Shown here: positions 33,552 to 43,311 of the stretch, piece by piece
Numbering within the stretch: position 1 is the stretch's first letter
Layout: every line of letters begins with the position of its first letter
Source of the DNA: CAKSHC01 sp045594545
GTDB taxonomy: Bacteria > Bacillota > Clostridia > Oscillospirales > UMGS1783
NCBI GenBank assembly: GCA_045594545.1
Contig: JAZNYQ010000050.1
Location: 1 to 64,000, forward strand
DNA: 64,000 bases
Reading direction: 5' to 3'
Translations under genes and position numbers: made by a program
Notes under the pieces: model-generated
The model's database searches: none
What the model saw: the letters and a program-made list of their open reading frames with translations, nothing else
Told to the model about the DNA's origin: nothing

Positions 33552-36500
33552 TTAGTTTTTCCGTGTTTTGATCGACACTTGCGTATCTTCGGTGACGTTA
33601 AACCGATAGGTATACTTCGTACCATTGCCCGATCCGACGACCTCGACAGGACTATGGATCACCGTACCGTTGGTTTTCCCTATGGTAGCCACTTCGGTTA
33701 GGGTATAACCCGACTGGACCTGAATGGTCATCGAATAGCGGGTACCTTTGATGACGACATCGCCGCTGTTACTGGTGATGGTATAACCTTCACCCGAGGG
33801 CAGAGATACCGTCGCGGCATTGATCATGGCCACTTCAATACGAATATTATAGTCTTTCTTGACCGGATCGATAGAGAAGGTATAGGTCTTGGTCTGCGAT
33901 CCGCTCTGTTTGATCGGCGAGAGCGATTCGCTCCCTGCCCAGACTCCTTCCAAGGAATAGCCCGGTGAGACCTTGACCGAGAAGGTGAAGCTCTCCCCTT
34001 CCATGACCTTTACCGAGGTATTGGCGCCGGGGGACATGGTATAGCCCTTGCCGGCGGCGGGCATAGTGACGGTAAACTCATCGGGATCGTACACCACATT
34101 GGGATTATACAGTTTCGGCGACGAGGACCGTTTATGAGAAGCACACAAGTGGTTATTGGTACCGCCGGATGTAGAATATCCCGCATAGGTTCCTTGTTTC
34201 TGGAGCGAACTCCATACCGGACCGGACAGCGACAGCGCCGTGCCGTCGGGAACCGGACGGTAAACATACTGGGCATCGGTTGTGGGGAAATTGACGCCAA
34301 ATTCACGCACAATATTGATCATAGATGCCAGATGTGCCGAGGGACAAGCGTCATGAGCGATCTGACCTGACGTATCACAAACATACACAGGAACATGGCA
34401 GGTACATACCTCCTTGGGCAAGGTATCCTTTTTAAACCATGCGGTAAAGGTACGCTCGCCGCGTACATCAATCAGGCAGTTGGCATCCGCCAACATGCCG
34501 CAATCGGAGCAAACGGTTTCCTGCACAAGGGTGCCCGGACGAGCCTTTAAAGACTGACCGGAGAAACCGACCTTATTGATCACGTGTTGCATGACACGTT
34601 TCCATAAAGTCTGTGAAATGTAACCGGACACACCATAATCCACCAAATTTGCCGGCTCATCAAAGCCAACCCAAAGAGCAGCGGTAAAATAGGGGGTAAA
34701 CCCGGCATACCATTTATCGTGGTTATTTTGAGAAGTACCGGTTTTGGCGGCCAGCGGCACACTTAACTTACCGTTTTTAGCCAAACCATTCTGCACTCCG
34801 TCATACAGAATATCTTGCATGAGCCATGCGCTCTCAGCCGAGCAGGCCTGTTCGCCGTCTTCCTTATTCTCCAAGACGATTTGACCCGATTGGGTTTCGA
34901 CCTTGGTATAGGAGATCGGCTTATGATAGACACCACCGGAAGCAATGGAACCATAACCGCCTACCATGTCACGCAGATATACACCATAATCCATAGCGCC
35001 CATAGAAAGAGCGGCAAGATTTTTATCATTTTGGGTAAGGGATACATGCAGGTTTTTACTTAGAAAATCGTACGCCTTATCCATGCTTACCTTATTAAGT
35101 ACCTGCGCCGCCGAAGCATTGAGCGAGTTGCGAATGGCGCCAAACATGGTGGTCATGCCATAGTAATACCGATTGGCGTTTTGCGGATAGCCGGCACCGC
35201 CCAAGATGGTAACAGGGGCATCATCGATAACCGTTCCTTCGGTAATGGCATTCAATTCCAGCGCCGGCAGATAGGCCGACAGCGGTTTGATCGAGGAACC
35301 AGGTTGACGGCGGGTTGAGGTGGCACGATTGAGAGCACGACTGCTCTTTTCGCCACGGCCGCCGATCACGCCGAGGATGTGACCGTTGGACTGATCCATC
35401 AGCAAGGTTGCGACCTGATAATCGGCCTCCGGATGAGAGTCGCCGGGGAAGGTAGAGGCATCGGCAAATACTTCTTCCAGAGCGTTTTGCACGCGCATAT
35501 CCACCGTGGTATAGATCTGAAGACCGCCGCTGAACAGATAGTTCGAGGCCGCCATCTCCGAATAGCCTTTTTGCTCCTGCAGGTCTTGCAGGACATCGTC
35601 GATCACCGTATCGACAAACCAAGAATAGGTGCTGGACAGGGCCATGGTCTTGCCATTGGGATTAAACTCAAGCACCTGTGCTTTGGCTTCCTCATACTCG
35701 GCCTGTGTTAATTTATTCAGTTCCCGCATCTTATTGAGGATCAGATCCTTACGGTAGGCGTTTTCCTCGGGATGGTCGTAGGGCTCGTAAACGGCGGGCT
35801 TGTTGATAATGCCGAACAGGGCGGCACTCTCGGCCACCGTCAGCTCCGGTACCGTTTTGTTAAAATACAGCTCGGTAGCCTTGCCCAGACCGTAGGCGCG
35901 GTAATTGAAATACACCGTATTGATATAATACTCAAGGATATCTTCTTTTTGGTACTTGCGTTCGATATACAGGGCGCGCAGAATTTCCTGCGCTTTGCGC
36001 TGCCACGTACGGTCGTTATCCTGTGTGAGGTTCTTGATCAACTGCTGGGTAATGGTAGAACCGCCGTACTCGCCGTCTTTCAAGACCCAATTGACAACGG
36101 CACCGCCGAAACGTTTCCAGTCAACACCGTTATGATCCCAGAACCGTTCGTCCTCGATCGAGATCAAGGCATCCACGGCATACTGAGGGACATCCTCCAG
36201 ATTGACCCAGATACGGTTCTCGTTGACAAACAGCTCCTGCATTTTCTCGAATTCGCCCGTTTCACTGTTCTTGGCATAGAGGGTCGTAGTATATTCCAAG
36301 GTGCGATTGGCGAACAGTTCGTCCATGGCCGGATCGGTATACCCATTCACCAACGACGCGAACAAGATCAGCCCAACAGCGATACAGCCGCCGATGAAGG
36401 AGCCGACATATCCGGCGATCTTCAGCCATTTCTTGGTTTTGGGCGGCAGGGGATCCTTTTTCGCGTTGACCTGCTTAATGGCTCTGGCATCCACCTTGAC

Positions 36501-36854
36501 GGTATCACCCATGGCGGCCTCCGCCGGCTCTGCCTTTTTTTCTTCGGGAATTGAGAAAGGAGCGGTATGATCCACAATAGGGATCCGGTCGAAATCCTGC
36601 ATAGGCGCGACCGAAACCGACGACTCGGGCATATCGATATCCCCTGACAGAGCCGCCATGGCGTTGAGCGCTACCTGTGCATTATGGGCATCCTCTTTTT
36701 CCAGTTGCTCGATCTGACGGATCTCCTCCTCGGTGGGTTCTTCCTGCACATCGGGGGTAGGAGCGGGCGTCGGCTCGGGCTTTTTGAGGCTTTCATCCAA
36801 TAAGCGATTCAGTTCGTTGAAATCAAATTCGGTAAAATCAAAATCTTTGCTCAC
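33552..36854 (-). CDS. Class A penicillin-binding protein with Ig-like C-terminal tail
   Basis: About 1100 residues. A 140-residue acidic, Pro-rich cytoplasmic region precedes one membrane helix (about 143-169), a GT51 glycosyltransferase (EDERFWDHNGVD near 235) and a transpeptidase with SSIK at about 520, SLN near 578 and KTGT near 704. After it come a Cys-rich stretch (CSDCGMLADANC, CTC) and three or so beta repeats. It polymerises and cross-links peptidoglycan outside the cell. The start is likely the GTG at 36854 with GAGGTG 6 bases upstream; GTG at 36863 overlaps that site. The tail is unusually long for a PBP1A and suggests wall or protein binding. Confidence 0.93.
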   Translation of the reverse strand: MSKDFDFTEFDFNELNRLLDESLKKPEPTPAPTPDVQEEPTEEEIRQIEQLEKEDAHNAQVALNAMAALSGDIDMPESSVSVAPMQDFDRIPIVDHTAPFSIPEEKKAEPAEAAMGDTVKVDARAIKQVNAKKDPLPPKTKKWLKIAGYVGSFIGGCIAVGLILFASLVNGYTDPAMDELFANRTLEYTTTLYAKNSETGEFEKMQELFVNENRIWVNLEDVPQYAVDALISIEDERFWDHNGVDWKRFGGAVVNWVLKDGEYGGSTITQQLIKNLTQDNDRTWQRKAQEILRALYIERKYQKEDILEYYINTVYFNYRAYGLGKATELYFNKTVPELTVAESAALFGIINKPAVYEPYDHPEENAYRKDLILNKMRELNKLTQAEYEEAKAQVLEFNPNGKTMALSSTYSWFVDTVIDDVLQDLQEQKGYSEMAASNYLFSGGLQIYTTVDMRVQNALEEVFADASTFPGDSHPEADYQVATLLMDQSNGHILGVIGGRGEKSSRALNRATSTRRQPGSSIKPLSAYLPALELNAITEGTVIDDAPVTILGGAGYPQNANRYYYGMTTMFGAIRNSLNASAAQVLNKVSMDKAYDFLSKNLHVSLTQNDKNLAALSMGAMDYGVYLRDMVGGYGSIASGGVYHKPISYTKVETQSGQIVLENKEDGEQACSAESAWLMQDILYDGVQNGLAKNGKLSVPLAAKTGTSQNNHDKWYAGFTPYFTAALWVGFDEPANLVDYGVSGYISQTLWKRVMQHVINKVGFSGQSLKARPGTLVQETVCSDCGMLADANCLIDVRGERTFTAWFKKDTLPKEVCTCHVPVYVCDTSGQIAHDACPSAHLASMINIVREFGVNFPTTDAQYVYRPVPDGTALSLSGPVWSSLQKQGTYAGYSTSGGTNNHLCASHKRSSSPKLYNPNVVYDPDEFTVTMPAAGKGYTMSPGANTSVKVMEGESFTFSVKVSPGYSLEGVWAGSESLSPIKQSGSQTKTYTFSIDPVKKDYNIRIEVAMINAATVSLPSGEGYTITSNSGDVVIKGTRYSMTIQVQSGYTLTEVATIGKTNGTVIHSPVEVVGSGNGTKYTYRFNVTEDTQVSIKTRKN

Positions 36855-36890
36855 ATCATTCACCTCTTTACATTCGAATCAACACAACCT

Positions 36891-36918
36891 ATTATACCAT
36901 AAATCCCGACAATTTCAA
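36891..36918 (-). promoter_or_regulatory. Promoter of the long class A PBP gene
   Basis: Minus strand TTGAAA (36913-36918), 16 bases, TATAAT (36891-36896) with a TGG extension. Confidence 0.78.
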
Positions 36919-36937
36919 GCGTGAGATGCAAAATAAA

Positions 36938-36972
36938 GAGGAAAAACCGAATCTTTGATCCGGTTTTTCCTT
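36938..36972 (-). terminator. Terminator after the second PBP gene
   Basis: GGAAAAACCG / CGGTTTTTCC hairpin with T-rich sequence following on the minus strand; it separates the two PBP genes. Confidence 0.8.
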
Positions 36973-37007
36973 GGTATAGCTGTATTTGCATGTAATTGTT
37001 AATTTTC

Positions 37008-39161
37008 TTAGGCGGCCGGTTGTTGGGCAGCCACGGTATTCTTCGCTTCTTCGGTGGTTCGCTCGCCGATCGGTTTACAGGAACACCATTTGGCAGGAAT
37101 GGTCTCCTTGGTAAACCACGCGTAGAAGACGCTGGATTTGCCGTTATCATAAACGCTGTTTGAGCCCGGACGACGGCCGCAACCGCCGCAGATGCTTACC
37201 CGCACCAATTCCTCAGGGCGAGGCATGAACTCTCCGTCTTTCCAGCCGACCTGATCGACCACATACTGCATGACATTTTTCCAGACTACTTTCGGCACCT
37301 GCATAGTCACACCTGCGCTGACCAGATTGATCGGTTCATCGTATCCAACCCAGACTCCGCCTACAAAGTAGGGGGTATAGCCCATAAACCATTTATCGTG
37401 GTTATCGTCTGAGGTGCCGGTCTTGGCGGCCAAGGGGACGGAAAGGCGTCCGGGGGCGGCCAGACCGTAAGTAGCACTATCCACCAGCAGATCGTGCATC
37501 AGCCATGCCGCGATCGGCGAACAGGCTTGCTCGCCCGTGGTATTCTTTTCTATAAGCACGCGACCGTCGGCCGTTTCGATCTTGGTATAGGAAATGGGTT
37601 CGTGATAAGTTCCGCCCGAAGCGATGACACCGTAGCCGCCGATCATTTCCCGCATGGTGACACCGTAATGGAAGGCACCCATGGAGAGGGCGGCCAGATT
37701 GGCATCGCCGGCAGCGGTTTCGGTAGGCGCAATCAGATCAAAATGCAATTTCTCGGTTACAAACTGGAAGGACTTATCAATGCCGTTGAGCATCACGACC
37801 TTAGCGGCCGAGGCATTGAGCGACTGGCGCAAGGCGCCGAACATGGTCGTAGGACCGTAGAATTTACGGCTGTAATTTTGCGGGTAGGGGTGGCCGTTGA
37901 GTTTGGTGACGCCTTCATCAATGACAACGGTACCCTGCGTAATGGCGCCCGATTCCAACGCCGCCAGATAAGCAGACAGCGGTTTAATGGATGAGCCGGG
38001 GCAACGGCGGGACATGGTGGCACGGTTGAGATCACGGCTGTACTGCTTCTCGCCGCGGCCGCCGACCACGCCTAAGATATAGCCGGTCTTAGGATCGGAC
38101 AGCATGGAGGCCGCCTGATACTGCTTTTCCGTATAGGCCTTGGGGAAAAAGGCTTCATTTTTATAGGCCTGCTCCAAGGCGGTCTGCACCCGCATATCGA
38201 CGGTGGTATAGATCTTCAACCCGCCACGGTAGAGATAACTCTCGGCCTCGGCTTCGGTAATACCTTGGGTTTGAGCAAGGTCGGCGATCACATCGTCGAT
38301 CACCATATCCTCAAAATACGAGGTGACCTCCTCATAGGCGACGTGGTAACCGTCTTCAACAAATTTAAGTTCTTCGGCCATGGCCTGCTCGTATTCATCC
38401 TGTGTCAGAAAACCGAGTTCGCGCATTTTACCCAACACGATATCGGTACGAACCTTATTGTTTTCCGGATTTTTATAAGGTGCATAGTAGTCAGGCAGAC
38501 GGATCAGTCCCGCCAGCGAAGCACTTTCCCTCACGGTAAGTTGATCGACGCTCTTGCCGAAATACATTTGCGCGGCGCGCTCAATTCCGTAGGTGCGATA
38601 GTTGAAATATACGGTATTGAAATAATATTCAAGGATCTCGTCCTTATCATGATGGCGCTCGACATACAGCGCGCGCAACACCTCTCGGGCTTTGCGTTCC
38701 CACGTATGCTCGTTATCCTGCGTGAGGTTCTTGATCAACTGCTGGGTCAAAGTCGAGCCACCGTAACTGTCGTCATTCGTAAGGTATCCGATCAAGGCAC
38801 CGGTAAAGCGGGGCCAGTCAACACCGTGGTGCTCGTAAAACCGCTCGTCCTCAATGGCGATCAGGGCTTGGCGGGTATGCATGGGGATCTGCTCCAGATC
38901 GACCCATTTACGGTTTTCATCCTTATACAGTTCGTGCAAAACTTCCCATTTTCCGGTGGCGGCATCCTTATAATAGAGAGTGGAAGTGTACTCCAAGGTA
39001 GGGTTGGCGAACAGCTCATCCATTTTCGGATCGCTGTACTGCAATACCATTGCCGTTGCCACAAAGATCAACAGGGCCAATATGCCGACCACTGCCGACA
39101 ACCACATCAGCAGATGGCGGCGGGCCTTTTTTGTCATCGTTTTCTTTTTACTCATAGCCAT
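37008..39161 (-). CDS. Class A penicillin-binding protein (PBP1A-like)
   Basis: The 717-residue protein has a short basic cytoplasmic tail, a membrane helix (about 17-40), GT51 domain (IEDERFYEHHGVDW at 103-116; GGSTLTQQLIKNLTQD) and transpeptidase with SSIK beginning at Ser390, SLN near 447 and KTGT at 580-583. Past the transpeptidase comes a Cys-containing segment (CGGCGRRPGS, then WCSC) matching the one in the neighbouring PBP. The two genes share much sequence and clearly come from a tandem duplication, after which one gained a long N-terminus and C-terminal repeats. Confidence 0.95.
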   Translation of the reverse strand: MAMSKKKTMTKKARRHLLMWLSAVVGILALLIFVATAMVLQYSDPKMDELFANPTLEYTSTLYYKDAATGKWEVLHELYKDENRKWVDLEQIPMHTRQALIAIEDERFYEHHGVDWPRFTGALIGYLTNDDSYGGSTLTQQLIKNLTQDNEHTWERKAREVLRALYVERHHDKDEILEYYFNTVYFNYRTYGIERAAQMYFGKSVDQLTVRESASLAGLIRLPDYYAPYKNPENNKVRTDIVLGKMRELGFLTQDEYEQAMAEELKFVEDGYHVAYEEVTSYFEDMVIDDVIADLAQTQGITEAEAESYLYRGGLKIYTTVDMRVQTALEQAYKNEAFFPKAYTEKQYQAASMLSDPKTGYILGVVGGRGEKQYSRDLNRATMSRRCPGSSIKPLSAYLAALESGAITQGTVVIDEGVTKLNGHPYPQNYSRKFYGPTTMFGALRQSLNASAAKVVMLNGIDKSFQFVTEKLHFDLIAPTETAAGDANLAALSMGAFHYGVTMREMIGGYGVIASGGTYHEPISYTKIETADGRVLIEKNTTGEQACSPIAAWLMHDLLVDSATYGLAAPGRLSVPLAAKTGTSDDNHDKWFMGYTPYFVGGVWVGYDEPINLVSAGVTMQVPKVVWKNVMQYVVDQVGWKDGEFMPRPEELVRVSICGGCGRRPGSNSVYDNGKSSVFYAWFTKETIPAKWCSCKPIGERTTEEAKNTVAAQQPAA

Positions 39162-39197
39162 TATAGCATATGCACCTTTTATCTTATTTTTACCAGC

Positions 39198-40166
39198 TTA
39201 AAAAATTTTTTCTAATAACCAAACGATCAGATAGCAAACCGGACGGTGCAAAATATAAATGGGCAACGCCACCCGTCCCAAGGCGTCCAGCCCGACCATG
39301 CGGAATTTATAGACATTTTCGGGGACTACGCCGTCACGCAGGTACCGACCGAGGATCACTCCGCAAAAATAGGCGGCGATCCACGGGAAGAACCCGTAGA
39401 ATTCGGGCGAGGAGAATCCTTTATGCACAAAACCGGTTACGAAAAGCGGCAGGGTAAACCCTCCGATCGCCACCCGATCATAGGTCAGCCCATCGGTAGC
39501 CAACACCAGCACCACAAAGGCGCCCAGCATCCACGCAATACCGACCTTGTTAAACCAGCCGTCCATCTGCGCATCCCGATGCATATAGGAATACAGTAAT
39601 GTGGCCGCGGCCAGAAAATGCAGATATCCGCACCAGATCACTCCGCCGAAAGCCAGACTCATCAGGGTGACGAGTCCTGCACCGATGGCATAGACCCAGG
39701 CGCGGCGGCGGGGGTTACGACTAAAGTTGACCGACACGCCCGACAGCACAACAAAGAACCACTGAATACCGTAGATCCAATATCCGCTGTTCTCGGCACC
39801 CATCAACAGGGCTACCGCGCGACCAAACTCGGTATCGGCCAGCACGCCGTAATTATAGATCATACCGAACAGGGTATAAAAGAGCATCAGCACAACGGCC
39901 AAGCCCCGCAGGGTATCCAGACAGGGGATGCGGTAACCGCCGCGGATCAGTTCCCGTGCCCCCGGCGCTATGGCGCCGAAGGGGCGCTTAATGGCACGGG
40001 GCAGACGCGGCAGATCCTTCGACTGGGGCTTATGGATATAACTTTTCCAGCCCTCCCCTTTTAATGACAACTGCCCTCGGGTATCGATCTGATACAGTTC
40101 GGGGCGTCGGGGCAGAGCGGGGATCTCCTGCTCAACCGACGATTCTTCTATCCGTTTTCTTTTCAT
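39198..40166 (-). CDS. DUF1624-type membrane acyltransferase
   Basis: The 322-residue protein has an 85-residue soluble N-terminus and about seven membrane helices starting at CLDTLRGLAVVLMLFYTLFG. The pattern RGLAVVLM...F near the first helix, WFFVVLSGVSVNFSR and the final PIYILHRPVCYLIVWLL resemble DUF1624 (heparan-alpha-glucosaminide N-acetyltransferase-like) proteins. It may acetylate a cell-surface sugar; no substrate is known. The ATG at 40166 has AAAGGA upstream and lies 10 bases after ychF, so it is co-transcribed; the longer frame to 40223 is rejected. Confidence 0.78.
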   Translation of the reverse strand: MKRKRIEESSVEQEIPALPRRPELYQIDTRGQLSLKGEGWKSYIHKPQSKDLPRLPRAIKRPFGAIAPGARELIRGGYRIPCLDTLRGLAVVLMLFYTLFGMIYNYGVLADTEFGRAVALLMGAENSGYWIYGIQWFFVVLSGVSVNFSRNPRRRAWVYAIGAGLVTLMSLAFGGVIWCGYLHFLAAATLLYSYMHRDAQMDGWFNKVGIAWMLGAFVVLVLATDGLTYDRVAIGGFTLPLFVTGFVHKGFSSPEFYGFFPWIAAYFCGVILGRYLRDGVVPENVYKFRMVGLDALGRVALPIYILHRPVCYLIVWLLEKIF

Positions 40167-40176
40167 GATGTTTCCT

Positions 40177-41271
40177 TTAGACGTTGAAGCGGAAGAGGAT
40201 GATGTCCCCGTCACGCACCACATATTCTTTGCCTTCGCTTCGGATCAGACCCTTTTCACGGGCGGCGGCCATACTGCCGCAAGCCATCAGATCATCAAAG
40301 GCCACCGTTTCGGCACGGATAAAGCCACGTTCAAAGTCGGTATGGATCTTCCCTGCCGCTTGCGGGGCCTTGGTACCCTTAACGATCGTCCAGGCGCGGC
40401 ACTCGTCCTCGCCCGCCGTCAGATAACTGATCAGGCCCAGCAGGCTGTAACACTTACGCACCATACGGTCCAGACCCGATTCTTCCAGACCGATATCGGA
40501 CAGGAACATCTCCTTATCCTCGGCGGAAAGAGAGGTGATCTCCTCCTCCAGCGCGGCGCAGATCGGCAGAACCTCAGCGCCCTCGGCGGCGGCGCGTTCG
40601 ATAAGCGTTTGGTAATGGGGATTATTTTCAATGCCGGCCTTGAACGTTTTTTCATCCATATTGGCGGCATAGATGACCGGTTTATTGGTCAGCAAAGAGA
40701 TCTGGGAAATGAGCACCTTTTCTTCATCGGTATATTCCATGGCGCGGGCGGGTTTCTCACCCTCCAACAGGGCATAGACCCGCTGAAGCAGATCCAATTC
40801 GGCGGCGTAACTCTTATCGCCTTTGAGGGCCTTCGACACACGATCCATGCGGCGCTCGACCGTTTCCATATCGGCCAGAATCAGTTCCAGATTGATGATA
40901 TCCATATCGCGGCCGGCATCGACGCTGTTCTCCACGTGGGTGATATTCTCATCCTCAAAACAGCGAACCACCTGCACCACCGCATCCACCTCACGGATAT
41001 GAGAGAGGAATTTATTGCCCAAGCCCTCGCCGTGGCTGGCGCCCTTGACCAAGCCCGCAATATCCACAAACTCAATGGTAGCGGGGGTGATCTTCTTGGG
41101 ATGGTACATTTCACCCAGCGCCGTCAAGCGATGGTCGGGCACATCCACCATGCCGACATTAGGCTCAATGGTACAGAAGGCATAGTTGGCCGACTGGGCG
41201 CCGGCATTGGTGATGGCATTAAACAGCGTACTTTTGCCCACGTTGGGCAGACCGATAATTCCGAGTTTCAT
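40177..41271 (-). CDS. ychF: Redox-regulated ATPase YchF/OLA1
   Basis: The 364-residue TRAFAC P-loop protein shows G1 GLPNVGKS (residues 7-14), G3 VDIAG at about 70, the YchF-type NMDE in IYAANMDE replacing NKxD (giving ATP preference), a coiled-coil insertion and a C-terminal TGS domain ending ...VRDGDIILFRFNV. It binds ribosomes and is involved in stress responses. It starts 4 bases after ispE ends. Length is standard. Confidence 0.97.
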   Translation of the reverse strand: MKLGIIGLPNVGKSTLFNAITNAGAQSANYAFCTIEPNVGMVDVPDHRLTALGEMYHPKKITPATIEFVDIAGLVKGASHGEGLGNKFLSHIREVDAVVQVVRCFEDENITHVENSVDAGRDMDIINLELILADMETVERRMDRVSKALKGDKSYAAELDLLQRVYALLEGEKPARAMEYTDEEKVLISQISLLTNKPVIYAANMDEKTFKAGIENNPHYQTLIERAAAEGAEVLPICAALEEEITSLSAEDKEMFLSDIGLEESGLDRMVRKCYSLLGLISYLTAGEDECRAWTIVKGTKAPQAAGKIHTDFERGFIRAETVAFDDLMACGSMAAAREKGLIRSEGKEYVVRDGDIILFRFNV

Positions 41272-41275
41272 TTCC

Positions 41276-42154
41276 TTATTCCTTATCTTCGATGATGATC
41301 GTCCCGCTCTTCACAGGACGGGTAATACAAACAAAGGGGTATTTCCCTCTTAATGCTTCATGACAGGCGACCGCCCGTTCTTTTTGCTCAAATACGGCAA
41401 AGACGGCACTGCCGCTTCCCGTTAGTCCCACACAGGGAGAAAATTGCGAAAGGGCCTCCAGTTGCCCAGCCACCGATGCGCAACGGCGGCTGACCGACGG
41501 CAGGAAGGTGTTTCCGATATGCTTACACACTCCGCTCAAATCTTTCTGCTCAATCGCCTGTTTCATGCCGTCGCAGACAAAGGGGGGCAGTTCGGCACAA
41601 GAATCCATGTCGGCAAAGGCGACCTTGGTAGACACTCCCGCCCGCCCTTTGACCAGTACCAGATGGCAATCGGGCAGGTCGGGCAATTTCGTCAGGATCT
41701 CGCCCCGCCCCTCGCAGAGGGCGGTGCCGCCCATGAGGAAATAGGGCACATCGCTGCCCAGTCCCAAACAAATATGATACAACGTTTCTTGGGAGAGCGG
41801 GTTGCCGTAGATGGCATTAAGCCCCTCTAAGATACCGGCGGCGTTGCCGCTGCCGCCGCCCATACCCGCCTGCACGGGAATGTGCTTGATCATGCGGATA
41901 CGCACCTGCGGCGGCAGACCGGCCGCTTCATAGAAGGCGGCCGCCGCCTTATAGACGAGATTGGACTCGTTATAGGGGATATACCGCAGATTACCCGACA
42001 GGGCTATGCCCGTCCCGCCCGTTTCGACAAACAGATAGTCGTACAATCCTACCGTTTGCATAACGGTGCGCAGGCTATGATAACCGTCGGGGGTGGTGCC
42101 GGTAATATCCAGACAAAGATTGATCTTTGCCGGTGTTTTGATTACAGTTTTGAT
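41276..42154 (-). CDS. ispE: 4-diphosphocytidyl-2-C-methyl-D-erythritol kinase, probable non-ATG start
   Basis: This GHMP kinase of the MEP isoprenoid pathway has KTPAKINLCLDITGTTPDGYHSL at its N-terminus, the ATP loop PVQAGMGGGSGNAAG (about 95-109) and GLTGSGSAVFAVF late. The first ATG in frame is at 42061, but starting there would drop the PAKINL and DGYHSL motifs. Upstream in frame there is no ATG, GTG or TTG before a stop at 42184. An ATC at 42154 (or ATT at 42160) following GGAG by 8 bases would restore a normal 292-residue enzyme and overlap the aminotransferase gene by 13 bases. I list the long version. Confidence 0.85.
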   Translation of the reverse strand: MKTVIKTPAKINLCLDITGTTPDGYHSLRTVMQTVGLYDYLFVETGGTGIALSGNLRYIPYNESNLVYKAAAAFYEAAGLPPQVRIRMIKHIPVQAGMGGGSGNAAGILEGLNAIYGNPLSQETLYHICLGLGSDVPYFLMGGTALCEGRGEILTKLPDLPDCHLVLVKGRAGVSTKVAFADMDSCAELPPFVCDGMKQAIEQKDLSGVCKHIGNTFLPSVSRRCASVAGQLEALSQFSPCVGLTGSGSAVFAVFEQKERAVACHEALRGKYPFVCITRPVKSGTIIIEDKE

Positions 42155-43311
42155 AAAAATCGCTCCAGTCGATCCATGGCCTTAGAAAGATCGGCCATGC
42201 TTTTGGCGTAGGATATACGGACAAAGCCCTCGCCGCTCTCACCAAAGGCCGAGCCGGGCACGACCGCCACGTGTTCCTCATACAGGAACTTTTCACAAAA
42301 TTCCTCGCTGGTCATACCAAACTGCTTGATACAGGGGAATATGTAGAAAGCGCCTTTGGGTTCAAAGCAGGGCAAGCCCATTTTTCTAAATCGTTCCAGC
42401 AACATCTTACGGCGGGCGTCATACTCCTCGACCATGTCCTGCACGGCCTCATCCGTCTTTTCCGAGAGGGCTTCCAGCGCCGCTTCCTGCGCCATGGTAG
42501 GGGCGCACATGATGGCGAACTGGTGCAATTTCGTCATGGCCTTAATGATCGGCGCGGGGCCGAGAGCATAACCGATACGCCAGCCGGTCATGGCAAAGGC
42601 CTTGGAAAAGCCGTTGACCACGATCGTGCGTTCCCACATCCCCTCGATCGAGGCGATGGACACATGGGTACCGCCGTAGGTGAGTTTGGCGTACAGTTCA
42701 TCCGAGAGCACCATAATATCGGTACCCCGCAATACTTCGGCAATGGCCTCTAAATCTTTCTTTTCCATAACCGCGCCCGTGGGATTGCCGGGATACGGCA
42801 AGATCAACAATTTGGTTTTAGGCGTAATGGCGGCGCGCAGTTCCTCGGCCGTCAAGCGGAATTCATTCTCGGCCTTGGTAGCAATGCCGACGGGGACGCC
42901 GCCGACGATCTCGGCCAGCGGAGCGTAACAGACAAAACTCGGTTCGGGAATGATGACCTCATCGCCCTCCCCAATCAGGGCGCGGATGCACAGGTCGATC
43001 GCTTCCGAGCCGCCGACGGTGACCAAGGCATGGGTTTCATCGGGATAATGTACGCCGAAATTGCGCTCATAATATTGGCAGATGCCGCGGCGCAGTTCCA
43101 GCATACCGGCGTTGGAGGTGTAATAGGTGTGGCCCTTGACCAGCGAATCGATACCCGCTTCCCGCACGTTCCACGGGGTAATAAAGTCAGGCTCGCCGAT
43201 CGAGAGGGAGAGCACGTCGTCCATCGTAGCGGCAATATCGAAGAATTTCCGAATGCCCGACGGTTTGACCCGCCGTACCCTTTCCTGTATCAGATTCTCG
43301 TAATTGATCAT
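42142..43311 (-). CDS. PLP-dependent class I aminotransferase (AspC-like)
   Basis: The 389-residue fold-type I enzyme has SLSIGEPDFITP near residue 33, YTSNAGMLELRRGI, PGNPTGAVM near 170, SDELYAKLTY near 205 and the PLP lysine in VNGFSKAFAMTGWRIGY. It closely resembles AspC/PatA-type aminotransferases acting on aspartate or aromatic amino acids. Its ATG overlaps the stop of the Lrp regulator gene (ATGA), so that regulator probably governs it; this pair is frequent in Clostridia. The ispE reading frame begins inside its last codons. Confidence 0.93.
   Translation of the reverse strand: MINYENLIQERVRRVKPSGIRKFFDIAATMDDVLSLSIGEPDFITPWNVREAGIDSLVKGHTYYTSNAGMLELRRGICQYYERNFGVHYPDETHALVTVGGSEAIDLCIRALIGEGDEVIIPEPSFVCYAPLAEIVGGVPVGIATKAENEFRLTAEELRAAITPKTKLLILPYPGNPTGAVMEKKDLEAIAEVLRGTDIMVLSDELYAKLTYGGTHVSIASIEGMWERTIVVNGFSKAFAMTGWRIGYALGPAPIIKAMTKLHQFAIMCAPTMAQEAALEALSEKTDEAVQDMVEEYDARRKMLLERFRKMGLPCFEPKGAFYIFPCIKQFGMTSEEFCEKFLYEEHVAVVPGSAFGESGEGFVRISYAKSMADLSKAMDRLERFLSKL

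Noticed and set aside
39162..39170. TATAAT next to the start codon of the second PBP gene
   Set aside because: It overlaps the ATG, so a transcript from it would lack the RBS; not a working promoter for this gene.
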